Source: Ancistrus triradiatus (Eukaryota; Chordata; Actinopteri; Siluriformes; Loricariidae). Taken from it: a DNA stretch of 64,000 nucleotides. Below, one piece after another: positions 26,001 to 41,000 of the stretch. The notes under the pieces were generated by a model. That model was not told where the DNA came from. It did no database searches and was given only the letters and a program-made list of their open reading frames with translations. The position numbers were made by a program, and so were the translations under genes. The stretch lies in the NCBI GenBank assembly GCA_025084515.1, contig JAJAGP010000217.1, positions 124,001-188,000 on the forward strand. The letters are read 5' to 3'. The first letter of the stretch is position 1. Each line of letters opens with the position of its first letter.

Positions 26001-29000
26001 GAAAGTGGGTTGATAAATACAAGGCGAGTTGATAAAAGGGTAACTGGGTGGGGTAGATGGGTAGATATTTGGGTAGAATGGTGGTTAAATGGATAGATAT
26101 GTGGGTAGTTGGGTAGATGTTATTTACATTATCTGTCAATCATGAGGCTTGCATGGTAATAACTAGGGTGAAAAATTTGCTTTATATGATTGTTTACCCA
26201 TTTGCTTATGTTCAGTGTGGAGGAAAATGCTGTTTAAAATGATAAAGCTGTTCAGTAAAATATAAGGTGCAAATTGAACTCGGTATTGGAAATGACCCAG
26301 ACTGTATTAAACAATTTATTTTTGGACCATTTGAGTCATTATTATACAGCACTGCAATTTGTATGTCAATTACCTTTTGAAATCAAAGTCAGATTTATTT
26401 AAATGCCACTTTTTAGAATGGAACATTGTCTCAAAGCATCTATACAATTATCTAGACCCAAAGCCCAAATAGAGCAAGCTTGGTGAAACAGGGAAAAGGA
26501 AAAACTCCCTAAATGTTATAAGGAAGAACTGTAGGACCATGACTGAAAAGGGGTTTGTAGTAATAGTTTTAATACACAGAAGCTAAATATAAAACTTGAA
26601 GAATTTTAAAGAACATAATGATTAAAAGAGGAGTATAATAATGTAATAAAAAGATAATAATAATAAGTATTGTGAAGAGTAATAAAATATTGTTCTGCTA
26701 ATAAATAATCAGTATGTTGGTATATATTTTATTTGCTTTCCCCCATTACTTCTTGTAGAGAGGTGCTGGGACCTGTTTTTGAGAGGAAGGGCATCGAGTT
26801 ATCCCGAGTCGAGCTGTTCCTGGACCAGTCCAACACTCCGCTCTCACTCAACTTTGATGCCTACCATTTTGGAGGACACTACCTTAAAGTCAAAGGTAAG
26901 TTCAAAGCATGGCTCTGGGCTAGTAGAAGCAGGAAATCCCCTGTCCTTAATGTGTTCTATGAGGTATCTCAGATCATACTTCAAATAAACTGAGAAACAC
27001 CGGTCATACCTTCCTATTGAATTTCCACAAACAGGATGATCAGTCTAGACATACCACTTGACCCATATTTGTAAATGCAGATTTCGGGTTAAAACCCATT
27101 TTACTCAGTAGAAGACTCCGTTCACACAGCTGATTTCTGACTAATAGTCAAAGCTTTGCTGCACACTAGTGAAATGGCAACGTTCTGTCTGTGATATACA
27201 GTACACACTCTAGAAACATTTTAGAAAGACTATAGTAATACTGGGTGGGCACCTCTTTTTGCTCTTTAAACAGCCATGGATTCAACACAATTCTGGAAAC
27301 ATTCCGTAGATTTTCTGGTTCTTGGTGGCATGATGCTACACATTCACATCACACATTCTACCCCATCCCAGAGGTACTGTATTCTGGAATGGAAAAGCCA
27401 CTCATGACCTGTATTCAGTTTGAAATTAGACACGAACTTGTTTCGTGTCCAGGCATACAGTGGTGTTTGTGAACCCTTTAGAATGTTCTACATTTCTGTG
27501 TAAAAGTAGATGAAGATAACCCATTTAAATGAAATGGACAGAAACAGTATACTTAGACATTTATTTATTAAGGAAAATGATTCAACATATCTTTGAGTAT
27601 CAAAAGTATGTGAACCCCTAGGATTAGCAGCTACTATGAAGGTGAAATTGTGGTGCGAATGGGTATTGTATTTAAAGTAAATGTGTGGAAGTGTGTCATG
27701 GCAGAAACAAAGGAGATTTCTGAGGACCTCAGAAAAAGAGTTGTTGATGCTCATCAGTCTGGAAAAGATTACAAAAAAATCTCTAAAGATTTTGGACTCC
27801 ACCAATCCACAGTCAGAAAGATTGTGTACAAATTAAGGAAATTCAAGACCATTGTTACCCTCCCTAGGAGTGGTCGACCAATTAAGATCACTAAAAGTCC
27901 TATAATAGACTTTAAGGTCACAAAGGAACCCAGGGTAACTTCTAAGCAACTGAAGACCTCCCTCAGACCGGCTACTATTAAAGTTGGAGTCGACCATCTG
28001 GAGAACACTGACAAAAATTGTGTTCAGGGCAGAGTTGCAAGGAGAAAACCAGTGCTCTTTAAAAAAAACAATATTGCTGACATGAATTTCTTCCAAGCAG
28101 GTGCAGGACTGATGAACTGGTTCACATACTTTTGTTGCTCACAGATATGTAACATCTTGATTATTTTCCTTTATAAGCATAACATTTTTTGTTTCATTTA
28201 TTCAGCTGGGTTATCTTTATACTTTTTTTAAAACTCTGATGATGGTGTAGTTCTTATTTATCTACAAATATAGAAAATTCTAAAGCTCACAAACCTTTAA
28301 GCACCACTGTATTATCATGCTGGAAGTAGCTATTAAAAGACAGCTACATTATGAATAAGAGGGATGCACACATTCAACAATAATACTTAGACAGACTGTG
28401 GCTTTCAAACAAGGCACAACTGTTATTAGAGGGCCCCATTGTGTGCCACCACCCGCCACATCATTACACCACTACCAGCAGCAGCTTGAAGTGGTGACAC
28501 AAGCCAGGTAGTGTCTGTGGGTTAATGCTCTGTACAGCAACTTCTGACTCTAAAATCTGCAATCCAAGATTCATCAGAGTAGGCCAAACGTTTCCAAAAT
28601 TTACATTAGCCTTGTGGACAGCTGGCCATTGTCTTACCACCTCTAATAAACAAGGCTTTTCCACCCACAGAACTACTGCTAGCTGAAAGCTTTTTTTCTT
28701 TTTGCACAATTCTGTATAAATCCTTGCTGTTGTGGGTAAAATTTCATGATGCATTTAAGTTATAATGCTGGACATGGCCATGCATGAAATGTAAAATCAA
28801 GGTAAACGTTCAAATCAAACACAAATTTCTTCATCTGCTTATTATTATGTGGCTATACTACCTGATGAATGTGCTTAGTGGTGATGAAGTTGATTAGTCT
28901 TGATTGTCAGTATAGGCATGCCCCAACCTGACATTAGCATAGTCACATAGTCTTTCTACTGTAATGTAAATATAAAGGGTATTTTCACAAGTATACTGTG

Positions 29001-32000
29001 TGCAAACAATACAGTATGTAACTGCTGTGGTAGCCTTGCGGGTAAGGTACTGGACTATGGACCAGGGTTCAAATCCCACCTCTGCCAAGCTGCCACTGTT
29101 GGGTCCTTGAGCAAGACCCTTAACCCACAATTGCTTGGATTGTAAGACTGTATCAATTGTAAGTCGCTCTGGATAAGGGCGTCTGCTAAATGCTGTAAAT
29201 GTAAATGTACACACGAGTGGAACGCTTCCATCTACACAGCATCCTTAATGCCACTTCATTTTTAATTTTTGAGTTTTGACTCTCTGTAGGGAAAAGCTGT
29301 GGTATGATGGATCTGATACTTTTATTTTACGGAAGTCAAAAAGGCATTGATAGACAGTATTATGAGAAGATCAGCCAGATGAAACAGACTCAACTAGTGA
29401 ATGTGAACCAGTTTATATAGTTATAGGTGAGAGAGAAAATGCAGGTAGTGGGGGACAAGCAAAGGAGTACTACATACAGTAGGACAGGCACACTTAGGAA
29501 CGCTATTTACAAATTGTTACAAATAAGTAGAGAAAAGTCATACACACAAACACGAGTATCTTGCACAAAAATGTCTCTAAACACATGAACTGAGTTAGAA
29601 CAGTGTCTAGTCCAAACGTGAGCTAATGAGCAAGAACCTTTCGAAAGAATGATCAACTTCCGTTCTTAAATTGTAACTCCCGCCTCTGCTCGTGGGTTTC
29701 ATTTTCTGGAGTTAAAAGCGTCCGGAGTTAAAAGACAGATTTTTATTTTGTGTTATAATTTATTTCAATTTTTAAGACCTTGGTTGTTAAAGCGGAAAAA
29801 CCAATGGACGTTAAATGGCGCATACATGCACTGTATATTTCACATTTGTTGTTGCAGTTTGATTGATTAGTTAGAATAGTATGTATTGATTTATTGTGTG
29901 TGTGTGGGTGTCTTGTCTGTAGCTCGTCCTGGTGACAATCTGAAGATGGAACGAGACGTGAAGGACTTGCACTCTCTTAGTTTGCCTAATATGAAGAACT
30001 CAGTCAGTGATAGTCCTTACATCCTCACTCCCACCAATGAAAAGGCTGAACATGGATCTCTTCCCACCCGAGAGAGTGTGGACATACTGGTCAGTACCTC
30101 TTGCTTTGTCCATTTCTGTCATGTATCCATAGTTTATTACATTCATCCTTGACAAATGATCAAAAAGTCTCAAAGGCATAAAAAAACATTACTCAGTTAC
30201 CCGGTATGAAATGTGTCAATGTATGAAATACACAATGTCTTTCATAACTTGAACCATATATGGAAATAGATAGTTTTTAATCCAGATGATCCAAGCTACT
30301 GTATTCAGTGCCAGTTGCAATGGAAAGGTTGTGGTACAAAGGGCATCTCTGTAAAACACAGGGCTAATATGCAGATCATATTTCTAATATCATATATCAA
30401 CTTTTAATTATCACACTCATCTCGCCACCCTGGTCCATATACCACCTCTGGTGTGAGGTAAGGTTGCATTTAAAGTTGGTGGTGAGTACTTTTAGTTTGT
30501 TTGACTGTTTGAGTTTCTCTGATCGGCCACCTGTAGTGACCAGGAAGGGTCAGGCACCTGTAGTGAGCAGGAAGGGACAGGCACCCGGTAATGACAAGGA
30601 AGGCTCAGGCACCTGTTATGAACAGGAAGGGTCAGGCACACAGTAATGACTAGGAAGGCTCAGGCACATGTAATGAACAGGAAAGTCCAGGCACCTGTAA
30701 TGAACAGGAAGGGTCAGGCACCTGTAATGAACAGGAAGGGTCAGGCACCTGTATTGAACAGGAAGTGTCAGGCACATGTAATGAACAGGCAGGGGCGCGC
30801 GCCTGTAGTGAATAGGAAGAGTCAGGCACCTGTAACGACCAGGAAGGTACAGACACTTTGTAATGAACAGGAAGGGTCAGGCACATGTAATGACTAGGAA
30901 GGGTCAGGCACATGTAATGAACAGGAAGGGTCAGGCACCTGTAATGAACAGGAAGGGTCAGGTGGTCTGTCACTTAACACAGACCAGGGGTATCCCCATG
31001 TTGCATTTTATTAGAACAGTATGATATTTTATAATATCAGTATAACATTGACCCCATAAGAAACAGCTCCATTATGTTGAAATGTGAAAGTGATTCTAGT
31101 TTACAAATGTATGAATTAAGAAATGACATTATCTATAATATAATGACTGATATTTTAGCATTTATCAGCATATAAATTTTTCAAACCATCTGGTATGGTA
31201 TTTTTAAGACGGTGTGTATACACCACTAATGAGCTTATCCATTAAAACTGCAGAGTCATAGCTTCCACCCACAAGTTTACGCATCTTTATTGGCCAATCA
31301 CTATAGAGGTGTGTAGCAAGTTTGGACAATTCTCTTTTGAAGAAGGGACTTTTCTGAACAACATCTCCAACCCCCCCCCCGTCAGATGGCTTATCTGACC
31401 GTTCAAAGGGTTCATAAGTCAGTGTGAATACCAGCATAAACCAGGCTTTGTAGGCTTATACTCCTTTGACACCAAGAGGACAGATACTAATCTGTACTCT
31501 TCCTTTGCACCTTTCTGATGTCCTATATATTGATGTACCTTGGACTACACAGAAATTACACATATCTGAACTGGACTTTGTTGTGTTTACCTCCTGTTGT
31601 GTGAATGGGTGGTGTTAGGAGATAAACGAATCCACTCTTTGCCTCCGTCTTGTGATCACGACTCTTACCTGATCTGAACTCTAGAACTGATTGTAGTTTT
31701 TCTGCTGATGACTCAGCTACTGTCCAGCCAAGGCTTTATCCTCTTACACCTATGATCTCATCTTCTCAGACAGGAAAGGTCACATCTGCTGCCTCCTTCC
31801 TTCCACAGCAGGAAGCATGTGCTTTGAAACTTTGAAACCCCCCAACTTCATAAATCCCAAATTTTGGAACTATGTTGATTTTTTGGTAATAAAAAATAAT
31901 TTCCTGGTTTGTTTAAGTGGCCTGATATTTGGGAGTTTCCAATGAGAAATTTACAGTCCAAGCATAAAGCTGTTAAGTGACATACAAGTAAGGAAAAGCA

Positions 32001-35000
32001 CAGCGGATTTATGGGCCCTAATATGTGCCAACTGATCAGAAAGTATTTGTAGGAAGAACTGAAATGAAAATTGATGTAACAATGCACAGATTTTGCAATA
32101 CACTGCATGTTGTGTGTTGCTATTTTCACAACACCTCTTCAAGACAGTAGTCATAGAGAAATTGAAGCATTAATTTTACTACAGCCTGAAGTGAAATTTG
32201 TACTATGGAATAGCAGTTAAGTTACTGGACTACTGTGGTCAGTGTTCTGTTTCATAATGTGGGCGTTAAATGTCACATACGTGTATATGTATGGAATTTA
32301 CATAAGCCCCAAATCCTATTTCAACTAGTTTTATTTTCCATTTGTAATTGAAAATAGGGGTCCCCTAATGTTTTATCTTTGTGTTATTTGTACTTTAGCT
32401 CGTTGTTTAAATGTAGCCCATATATGGTCTTTGTTGTTGTTCCTGGAGGCTCGGTTCCACAGTATAGCTGTGAATAGCCGAGAAAAGAAACTGACTTGAT
32501 TTGACTTGATATATGTTCAACATTAGTCAATGAAGTGGAATTCTCTTTCCAGACATGTCTAGGCCTACTTTGTCTGTTGGCATCAAATCCACGGGCAAGT
32601 CAGAGTGTGCAGTGTGCTTTATTCTCCCTGCAGCCTTAAAGTGTTTAGTTAAGCTTAACAACAAAGCCTTTAAAAAGAAGATTCTTTGGAGGACCAAGGA
32701 TGTGCTTATTCTGTCTTTGCTCAAGTTATGTTCTCTATAGAGTTACGTATGAAGAGACGAGCCTGCACGTGCTAGACGTCTTAAGTGTGCTTCTTCAAGG
32801 TCTAATGCTTCTATGAAAAATGGGCATGTGCTTTTAAAGCAGTTGACGGTCTCCACTAAACACTAAAGCTGATAGTTAATGCACTATTATTATGCTTGGA
32901 TGCTAATCAACAGGTATTTGAGTGGAGAAAATGCAGAAAGGGCAGCATTGTGGCACAGTGGTTAGTGTTGCCACATCACAGCTACAAAAGATCTGTGGTT
33001 TGATTCACTGACTCCTTCTGCGGTCTGGTTTCCTCCGAAAATAAAAAGACCTGCATTAGGTCAATTTCTCTTTCTAAATTCTAACAGTGTAGGTGAGATC
33101 CATCTAGGGTTGCCTCCAGTCTTGCACCCTGTACCCATGGTTATCCCTGACTCCATGCATTTGTGTAAGGAAATGGGATGAATGAAAAGTGCAGTCATCT
33201 GTATGGCCACAAGTGGGCGCTGAGTAGCTGGTCATGGATGTTTGGACTATGGGATTTTGTAGAGTGACCTGATTTAAACTTATCTTGGCTTAGCCTGAAA
33301 CTTACCTCTGTTCCTAACACGTTTAAAACACTGAGGTTAATTGATTTGTATAATGACTTTTGACTTTGCGCTGTGCCGTAGATGGTACTCAGGTTTGCGT
33401 TTGCACATTTGAATGACACAGCAAGATTTGCATTACAGTAGTCGGTGCCAAATTCCAGCAATCCAGCTTGCCCCCTTTTTCCTGGAAGAGATCCACAGTT
33501 TTCCTTGATGCTATTCCAAACATAATTCCACCACTGTATGCAAATAGTGTTCTTTAGTAGGAAAAATAAAGTAGATTCTGTGTAATTGGCCCTATAGTCT
33601 GAGTCTGGGTGCTTGAACATTTGGGAACACAGAATCTGAATTAGAATTTTCTATATTTCTACATAAATATGACCTAAAAGATCATCTGTTGATCAGTCCT
33701 GCTCAATGGCTTGGAGGAATTTTAGCCCATTCTGAACAGCTTTAACTTTGGGTTGTTGGTAGGATTGTTTGTCACAATGTTTCTATAAGGTTCCAGATTT
33801 TAGCTGTATTCATCTTTAACCTTTATTTTGTAGAACGACTTGAGACCTTGGGGTTGTTGTCTTGCTGAATGACCCACATTCTGTTCATTCAGTTCATGGA
33901 CATATGTCCTGACATTTTCCTTTAGAATTGGCTAAAATAATTCAGAATTCATTGTTCCATCAATGATAGCAAGCCGTCCTGGCCCAGATGTAGCAAAACA
34001 GGATGAAAATATGATACTACCACCAGCATGTTTCACAGATGAGATAAGGTTCTTAGGCTGGAATGCAGTGTTTACCTTTCTTCAGGGGACACTTGACTTA
34101 AACAAAAAAGTTTTATTTTGGTCTCATCCATCCACAAAACATTTTTCCAAGGTCCTTCTGGCTTGTCCACATGATCTTATCAAACTGCAGAAAGGCAGCG
34201 ATGTTGATTTTAGAGAGTTGTGGCTTTCTCCTTACAGTCGTGCAATGTGCATCATTGTTGTTCAGCGTTCTCCAGATGGTGGACTCGTGGACACTAACAT
34301 TAGCCAATATGAGAGAGGCCTTTAGTTGCTTAGAATTTGCCCAGGTTCATGCCTTGCTCTTGCAGTGATTTTTGTTGGTTGCTCACTTCTGTAGAGGGAA
34401 ACGATGGTCTTGAATTTGTACATAATCTTTCTGACTGTCATTTTTGTTGGGGATCAAACACATTAGAGATGGTTTTCCAACCTGATGAGCATCAACAACT
34501 CTTCTCTGAGGTCCTCAGAAATCTCTTTTGCTCATGCCATGATACACTTCCACTAATGTGTTGATCAGACTTTGATAGATCCCTGTTCTCTCAATGCAGA
34601 AGGACACCCAGTCACACCAGATTGTCATCCCATTGTTTGTAAATGCCTGACTCCAATTTCACCTTCATGTTAACTACACGTACTTCACATAGTTTTGCTA
34701 CTCACAGATATGTAAATATTGGATTATTTCCCTCACTAACTAAATGACCAAGTATAATATTTTTGTCACAATTGTTTAACTGTGTTCTTGTTATTTACTT
34801 TTAGGACTTGAGCCAAAATCTGATGAAGTTTCAGGCCATACGTATGCAGAAATGTAGAAAATTCTACGGGTTCACAGATTTGAACAACAGCTAACTGATA
34901 CTGCTAATAGTATTCACAGTTTGCTACAGCACTGTAAAACAAATCTAGGTTTATTTATAGAATGTGTTATTTATGTAGCAAATGTAGACGAGTACGAGTT

Positions 35001-38000
35001 TCTCATTATCTGATTACTCAAGTGCATGTACTCGTTGATCGGATTACTGACAAAATGTTATTTTCTGCAGTTATCGGATTATTAAGTGCATGTAAACGCA
35101 CTCATTGCCTGGAGTGGTTGAAGTCAGGAACTTTGAGCCTGGTTGAAGCTATGTTCACTATCTGCATTCATCTCTGCTCATCAAACATGATCAAAACTTT
35201 GGTACATCTATAGCACAAAAGATTAAAGATAATATAGAAGCTCACATAGGGCATGGGGGTGGCCAGCTTGCTATGTCACTATATTCTTTGCCTGATTGCA
35301 CTGATCTGTCTGCTTTGGTTCTTGAAGCCTTGTTGCACTTCTAGTTTGTGATTCTGCATAAATCCTGAGGCTGAAATGGCTCGGTGTCCACATGCTGGAT
35401 TCCTTCTGCACGTTCACAGCTATTCCACAGGAATGTATATGAGAGATATTTGTTGACGGTACCATATTTGACCCATGCATTATGTCCTCCCCACTGTGTC
35501 ATGCCCCTTCGCCAGAGCCTGACCTTTTAGAACAAACCTGCCATCCTATGGTGCACCGGAGGCACTAATGACATGGTGGCTCCTCTTTGAGCTCTGATTT
35601 CCCGTATCTGTTGGAACACTCTTTGAGCTTTAGCGTTTCATGTGTGCTTTTTCTCCCTCCCTCTGGGCACCTAAAGGACAAGCATCCCACTAGAGTAGGC
35701 TTTCTGATGAAATCCATGTTCATGTCCAATGCTTCGTCTTCATCTTTGATCGTGGTCCTTGCTTGTGTTTAACTCTGCCATGTTCATATAGTTGTCTGAT
35801 TTACTTGTTTTAACGTCTTAACAGTTGTATAACCCTTGTGTTAACTGTATTTACCCTAGATATATACTTTTATGTTAACCATCACTATATTTACCAGCAG
35901 AGAAAACCCCCTAAATTATTTTTTTTAATTGCAATTTGATTACTTTTCAGAAACTGACCAAGACATTAGAACACACATGCACACAATGAGTAATTGCGAT
36001 TGTGTGCTACTGAATGAATATTCTTGTGCATGTGCAGCATATCCCCTCCACGACCCCACAGATGAATCAAGCTCACAGACAAAATAAACACAACTGCATA
36101 CAAGATAAACGAAATTTCAGACATAACATTTCTTGAAAGCGTTGTTTCTTGAAATGCAGTCAGAGGCTATGAAGGTGCTTCTGGTGGCAGTAACTACAAG
36201 GGCAATAGCTCAAAACAGGAGACCAGTATTTTTTAGTTGAAATCCCCATTGTACAATATATAAGTATATATCGATTTGTTTAAAGAAAGTTCAGGACAGT
36301 TATTGTTTCCTTACAAGTAAATGCATTCAGAACTATTTTCTGCACGTTGATTCGGTACTAATAATAATAATAGTGATGATAATAGTAATAATAATCAAAT
36401 TCGTTAAATTAAAAGAAATATGACAGGTGTGTTCTAATGAAACGAGTGATGTGCACTGATTAAATGCAGTCTTTCTGTACTGTTATTGAGGGAGTACCCA
36501 GATATTTTAGCTAGTTTGTAAGGAATTAATTTAATATTCAATTAAGCTGCTTTATTTTAGAGGTATAGTGAAGGTGGGTCATTTTTGACTCCTTAAGACA
36601 AGTTTAAGTGTACAGAATGTTAAAGCTACAAAAGAGTTAATTAATCTGGAGTTACAGTGAGGTATACATAATTTGTAGAGATGACGTGTAATTAGAGAGT
36701 TAGAAAGTAATTAATGAAAAGATGACTGGTAGCATGTTACTTGTTCAGCATGATTAGATTTACATTTCAGAACAATCAGTCAACAGTTATGACGAGATAT
36801 ATATATATATATATATATATATCATCGGTCTCTATCCTCATCTCAATCTCCTCTCTTGTTCGTACGGTCTCGTCTCTCTCTGTCGTGCTATCGGTCTGTC
36901 CTCATTTTTCCTGTCTCATCCCAATTTTCATTTCGCCTGACCACAGTTATGGTCAAAGTCCAGAAGCTTTCAGCAAACTCCAGGCATTTGCATTTGTTGT
37001 TAGATGACATGAAGGGCTTTTTCTGGCAAATAAACTGCTGACATGAAGGTGGCATCTGATAGTAGTTTTGGAGAATTGATGATGCCAAGATCCTGTAACT
37101 CCAGTAATGACCATTAGGGAGTTTATTTGCCTCTTTTACCATTGGTCTCACTTTTACTTATTCCAAGTTTGTCTCAGTTCTAATTGATTGGATCTTTTTA
37201 ACTATTATTATATTATTTTATATATTATCCTAACTGTAGATATGGGCAGTTATAGTGGTTTCCTGACTTATGAAAGTCAACATACTTTTTTATTATTTCA
37301 ATTGTGTGTTCTTCATCTGTTCTTTTTCCCCATGTTGAAGAACGACTAGGAGAGTTGTGTCCCATATTTTGGGCAGTTAATGGCTATTCCGCTCTCAGGA
37401 ATTGAACATTCAGGCTGCTGATGAAAGGGCAAGCTCTCTTCTGTAGCACTAGCTGGGAGCCTGTTTTTTTAATCACATCTTAACCCTGCTTAACCTGGTA
37501 AGGGGTCTCGTAATTCACTAGAAATGAATGCAGCAGTAATGAAAAGTCGCCAACCCGGCTGAAAGTCACTGCTGGGACTCAAACCGAGTCATCACAGTGG
37601 TGGGATACAAAATTGCTGCTGCACCACCAGAGCACCTGGCAGCCCTGAATACTAATCAAATACAAAAATGGTTAACATGCAAATCCTCGGACACTATGCA
37701 GAATAGTTTGTGTGCATGTATTATCTGAGAGTATGAATACAATGTTCACTATGTGGTTAAGGAAGTTTGAGATTTTGTGACTCTGGTGGCCTAGCTGTTA
37801 AGGTACTGGACTGTGGACCAGAAGCTCCAGAGGGATCAAAACCCACCTCTGCCAGGCTGCCACTGTTGGGTTCTTGAACAAGGCTATTAACCCACAATTG
37901 CTTAGATTGTAAGATTGTATCAGTTGGAAGTTCCTCTGGATAAGGGCATCTGCTAAATGACATAAATGTAAATTTTAGACCCTGCTTTCACCCGTTGGGC

Positions 38001-41000
38001 CTTTTGAACATTATTCTTTGATCTTGTGAGCTATTGAAAATTACTCTGAATATTTGCTCCTGCTAAATGCTTTAAATGCAAATGTGTGTCCTCTGTATAT
38101 GTACTCTATGTAGCCCTGATAATTCTCTTTAAATATCTCTGAATTGCTATATTGAACAGTAACCAAGCGTGATAATTAACAGGAAGTAATATTTTTGGCG
38201 TTGGTGAACATTTTTGGCTATGACGTTGTAGGGAATTAGACTCATTGGTCATCGGTTCAGGCAGAACCTTATATGGTTGAGACACTCAGAATTTTCAGAA
38301 GCACTTTTCCTCCTCTTGTTTAGTTTTGCAAGTTCATGTTATTGAGTTGAGTTTCTCTCTCTTCCCCTCTACCTACTGTTGTAGACTTGCGCGTGTGATG
38401 CAGATGTAGGTTTTTATGCAACAGCAGAAATGATTGGATCAGAGCAGGTCCTTAGGAAAGTTAAGCACATGACGCAGGATACAGGGAAGCCCTGTCTCTA
38501 TTAGGCATTAAGCAAAAATAGGACTCTGTGTAATCTGAACATCTAACATCTTCAGCTGGTGTTGACCCAGGAGTAACCCTGACCTGCCTTCAAAGGCACC
38601 TCATTTGCCTGCAGTGCCTATTATAATAGATAGGCTTCCATAACCATTCTTCTCTTAGCACTTATTGTGTTGGGGTGGGGGGAAAAGGAGTCTGTTTTGT
38701 AACTGTACGGTTTGGGTACATCATGGTCTAGAGTGAAACGATTTAAGCAGACAGGAGATATAAAAATGTCAGTACAGCTCTGTCAATGAAGAATCAAAGC
38801 TTTGAAAGACCTGCACGACATCTAACAGCCACACTGTTAGTTGGCTAGGCTTGGAATGACGAATTTTAATAGCACTTTTACAGTACATATAGTCTGTAAA
38901 AATTACAGATGTGACTGTACAAGCCAGAAATCCCAGTAAAGATGGTGCTAGAGGAAAGGAAGAAACCAGACCACAGCAGATGTATGGAGCTAATTTTGCA
39001 GATGAGCAGAACGTATTCTGTAAATATCATACTATTTGCAAGCAAACAAAACAGGACTCAGTAACACACGCTCTGTACAAATACAAAGCATGACTCTAGA
39101 ACACATGCTCTGTTTTACAAATACAAAATGCTCTGTACAAATACAAAGTATGACTCTACAACACATGCTCTGTTTTACAAATACAAAATGCTCTGTACAA
39201 ATACAAAGTATGACTCTACAACACATGCTCTGTTTTACAAATACAAAATGCTCTCTACAAATACAAATTACGACTCTAGAACACATACTCTGTTTTACAA
39301 ATACAAACCGCTCTGTACATATACAAAGCATGACTTTAGAACACACACACTCTGTTTTACAAATGCAAAGCATGACTCTAGAACACATACACTCTGTTTT
39401 ACAAATACAAAGCACAACTCTAGAACACATGCTCTGTTTTACAAATACAAAATGCTCTGTACAAATACAAATTACGACTCTAGAACACACACTTTGTTTT
39501 ACAAATACAAAATGCTCTGTACAAATACAAATTACGACTCTAGAACACATACTCTGTTTTACAAATGCAAATCATGACTCTAGAACACATACACTCTGTT
39601 TTACAAATACAAAGTACGACTCTAGAACACATACTCTGTTTTACAAATGCAAAGCATGACTCTAGAACACATACACTGTTTTACAAATACAAAATGCTCT
39701 GTACAAATACAAATTACGACTCTAGAACACATACTTTGTTTTACAAATACAAAGCACGACTCTAGAACACATACACTGTTTTACAAATACAAACCGCTCT
39801 GTACAAATACAAAGCATGACTGTAGAACACACACACTCTGTTTTACAAATACAAAGCACGACTCTAGAACACATGCTCTGTTTTACAAATACAAAATACT
39901 CTGTACAAATACAAAGCATGGCTCTCTAACACCCACTCTCAATATTCCAAATACAAAATGTGATTGGCAAATACAAAAAATAGCAAATAGCCTAAACAAA
40001 GCATGGTTTTCTAATATTCCCGTGTCACATCCATTCCTGCATTTCAGTCCTGCAGCACATTCCAAAAAAGATTGGAACAGGGGCAATTTAGGTGACGTTA
40101 ACAGGTGATTGTAATCATGATTTGGTACAAAAGCAGTATCTATGGAAGACTGAGTCTTTGATGAGCAAAGATGGGCAGAGGATCTCCATTTTGTTAACAA
40201 ATTTCAAAATGTTTAAAAGCGTTCCTCAAAGAAAGCTTGGAAGGGATTCGCATATTTCTCCCTTTACAATGCATACTATCATTAAACAATTCAAGGAATC
40301 TGGAGGAATTTCAGCGCATTAAAGGGCAAGTGCATAAGTATCATCTCAACACTCATGATCTTCGATCCCTCTGACGGCACTCATCAGTAGCTGACAGAGC
40401 CACATAGGCAAAAGATTACTTTGACAAACCTTTGTGTAGCAGCACAATACGGAGTTACATTCACAAATGCCACTTAAAACTGTACTTTATAAAAAAACAA
40501 CTTTTTCTCGTTTGGGATTGTGAATGTGTATGTGTCTACTTTTTAACCTTTCATGACACTGATGAGCAATAGTTGTTTTCTGTAGGTATTGTAAGTACTG
40601 TTTCTGCAGTGTTTCCCACGACCAAAACCAAAGACAGTTTGATTTAAAGTTACCTGATGGTAATCTGATAATGGTCATTGGATGAAAGAATAGCAACAAA
40701 TGGTAGTTCTCACCTACTAAGTGTGCTCATTTTATGTTTACTTTACTGCCCTGTCCCCCAGAGTGCAGAAGCGATTGATGTTCTGATTAGCACAGAGACA
40801 ACATGATCATTATGCAGTTGGTTTCAGTCCCTGTGTTAAGAGACAATGGGCAAAGAAATGGGCCAAATCCAAAATTGCAAAATATTAAACTTTTAATGGT
40901 CTCAGCATTAATTAATTAATTAGCCTTTCTGTTTCCTTTCCTGAAATGTCTTGTGGGACAGCATAAAACTTGCAGACAGCTATTTGATGACAGAAGATTC

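Larger units (their letters stand above)
25604..26758 (+). other. intron
   Basis: Holds a degenerate GGTA/GATG tandem array (25760-26125) and an R2 relic (26385-26555). Nothing recognised in 26126-26384 or 26556-26758. Confidence 0.7.
26896..29922 (+). other. intron with nested Tc1 elements
   Basis: Holds a reverse Tc1-like relic (27240-28760) split by a second Tc1 copy (27456-28311), then R1 copy B (28933-29836) with a SINE inside. Nothing recognised in 26896-27239. Confidence 0.7.

Noticed and set aside
25617..26139. Minus-strand ORFs rich in Pro/Tyr/Ile/Leu, resembling a membrane protein
   Set aside because: They translate the degenerate GGTA/GATG tandem array; no start or splice evidence.
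30530..30962. CRISPR-like array
   Set aside because: Units are contiguous without unique spacers, in a vertebrate intron; it is a minisatellite.
35587..35772. 61-codon ORF that includes the duplicated 120-bp piece, as a captured exon
   Set aside because: The shared peptide is only a by-product of DNA identity; flanking acceptor and donor sites are poor, and I recognise no protein family in any frame.
39036..39765. Protein-coding gene on one of the long ORFs (207 or 172 codons)
   Set aside because: ORFs exist on both strands and several frames because unit length is a multiple of three; no splice sites, start context or similarity to a known protein.
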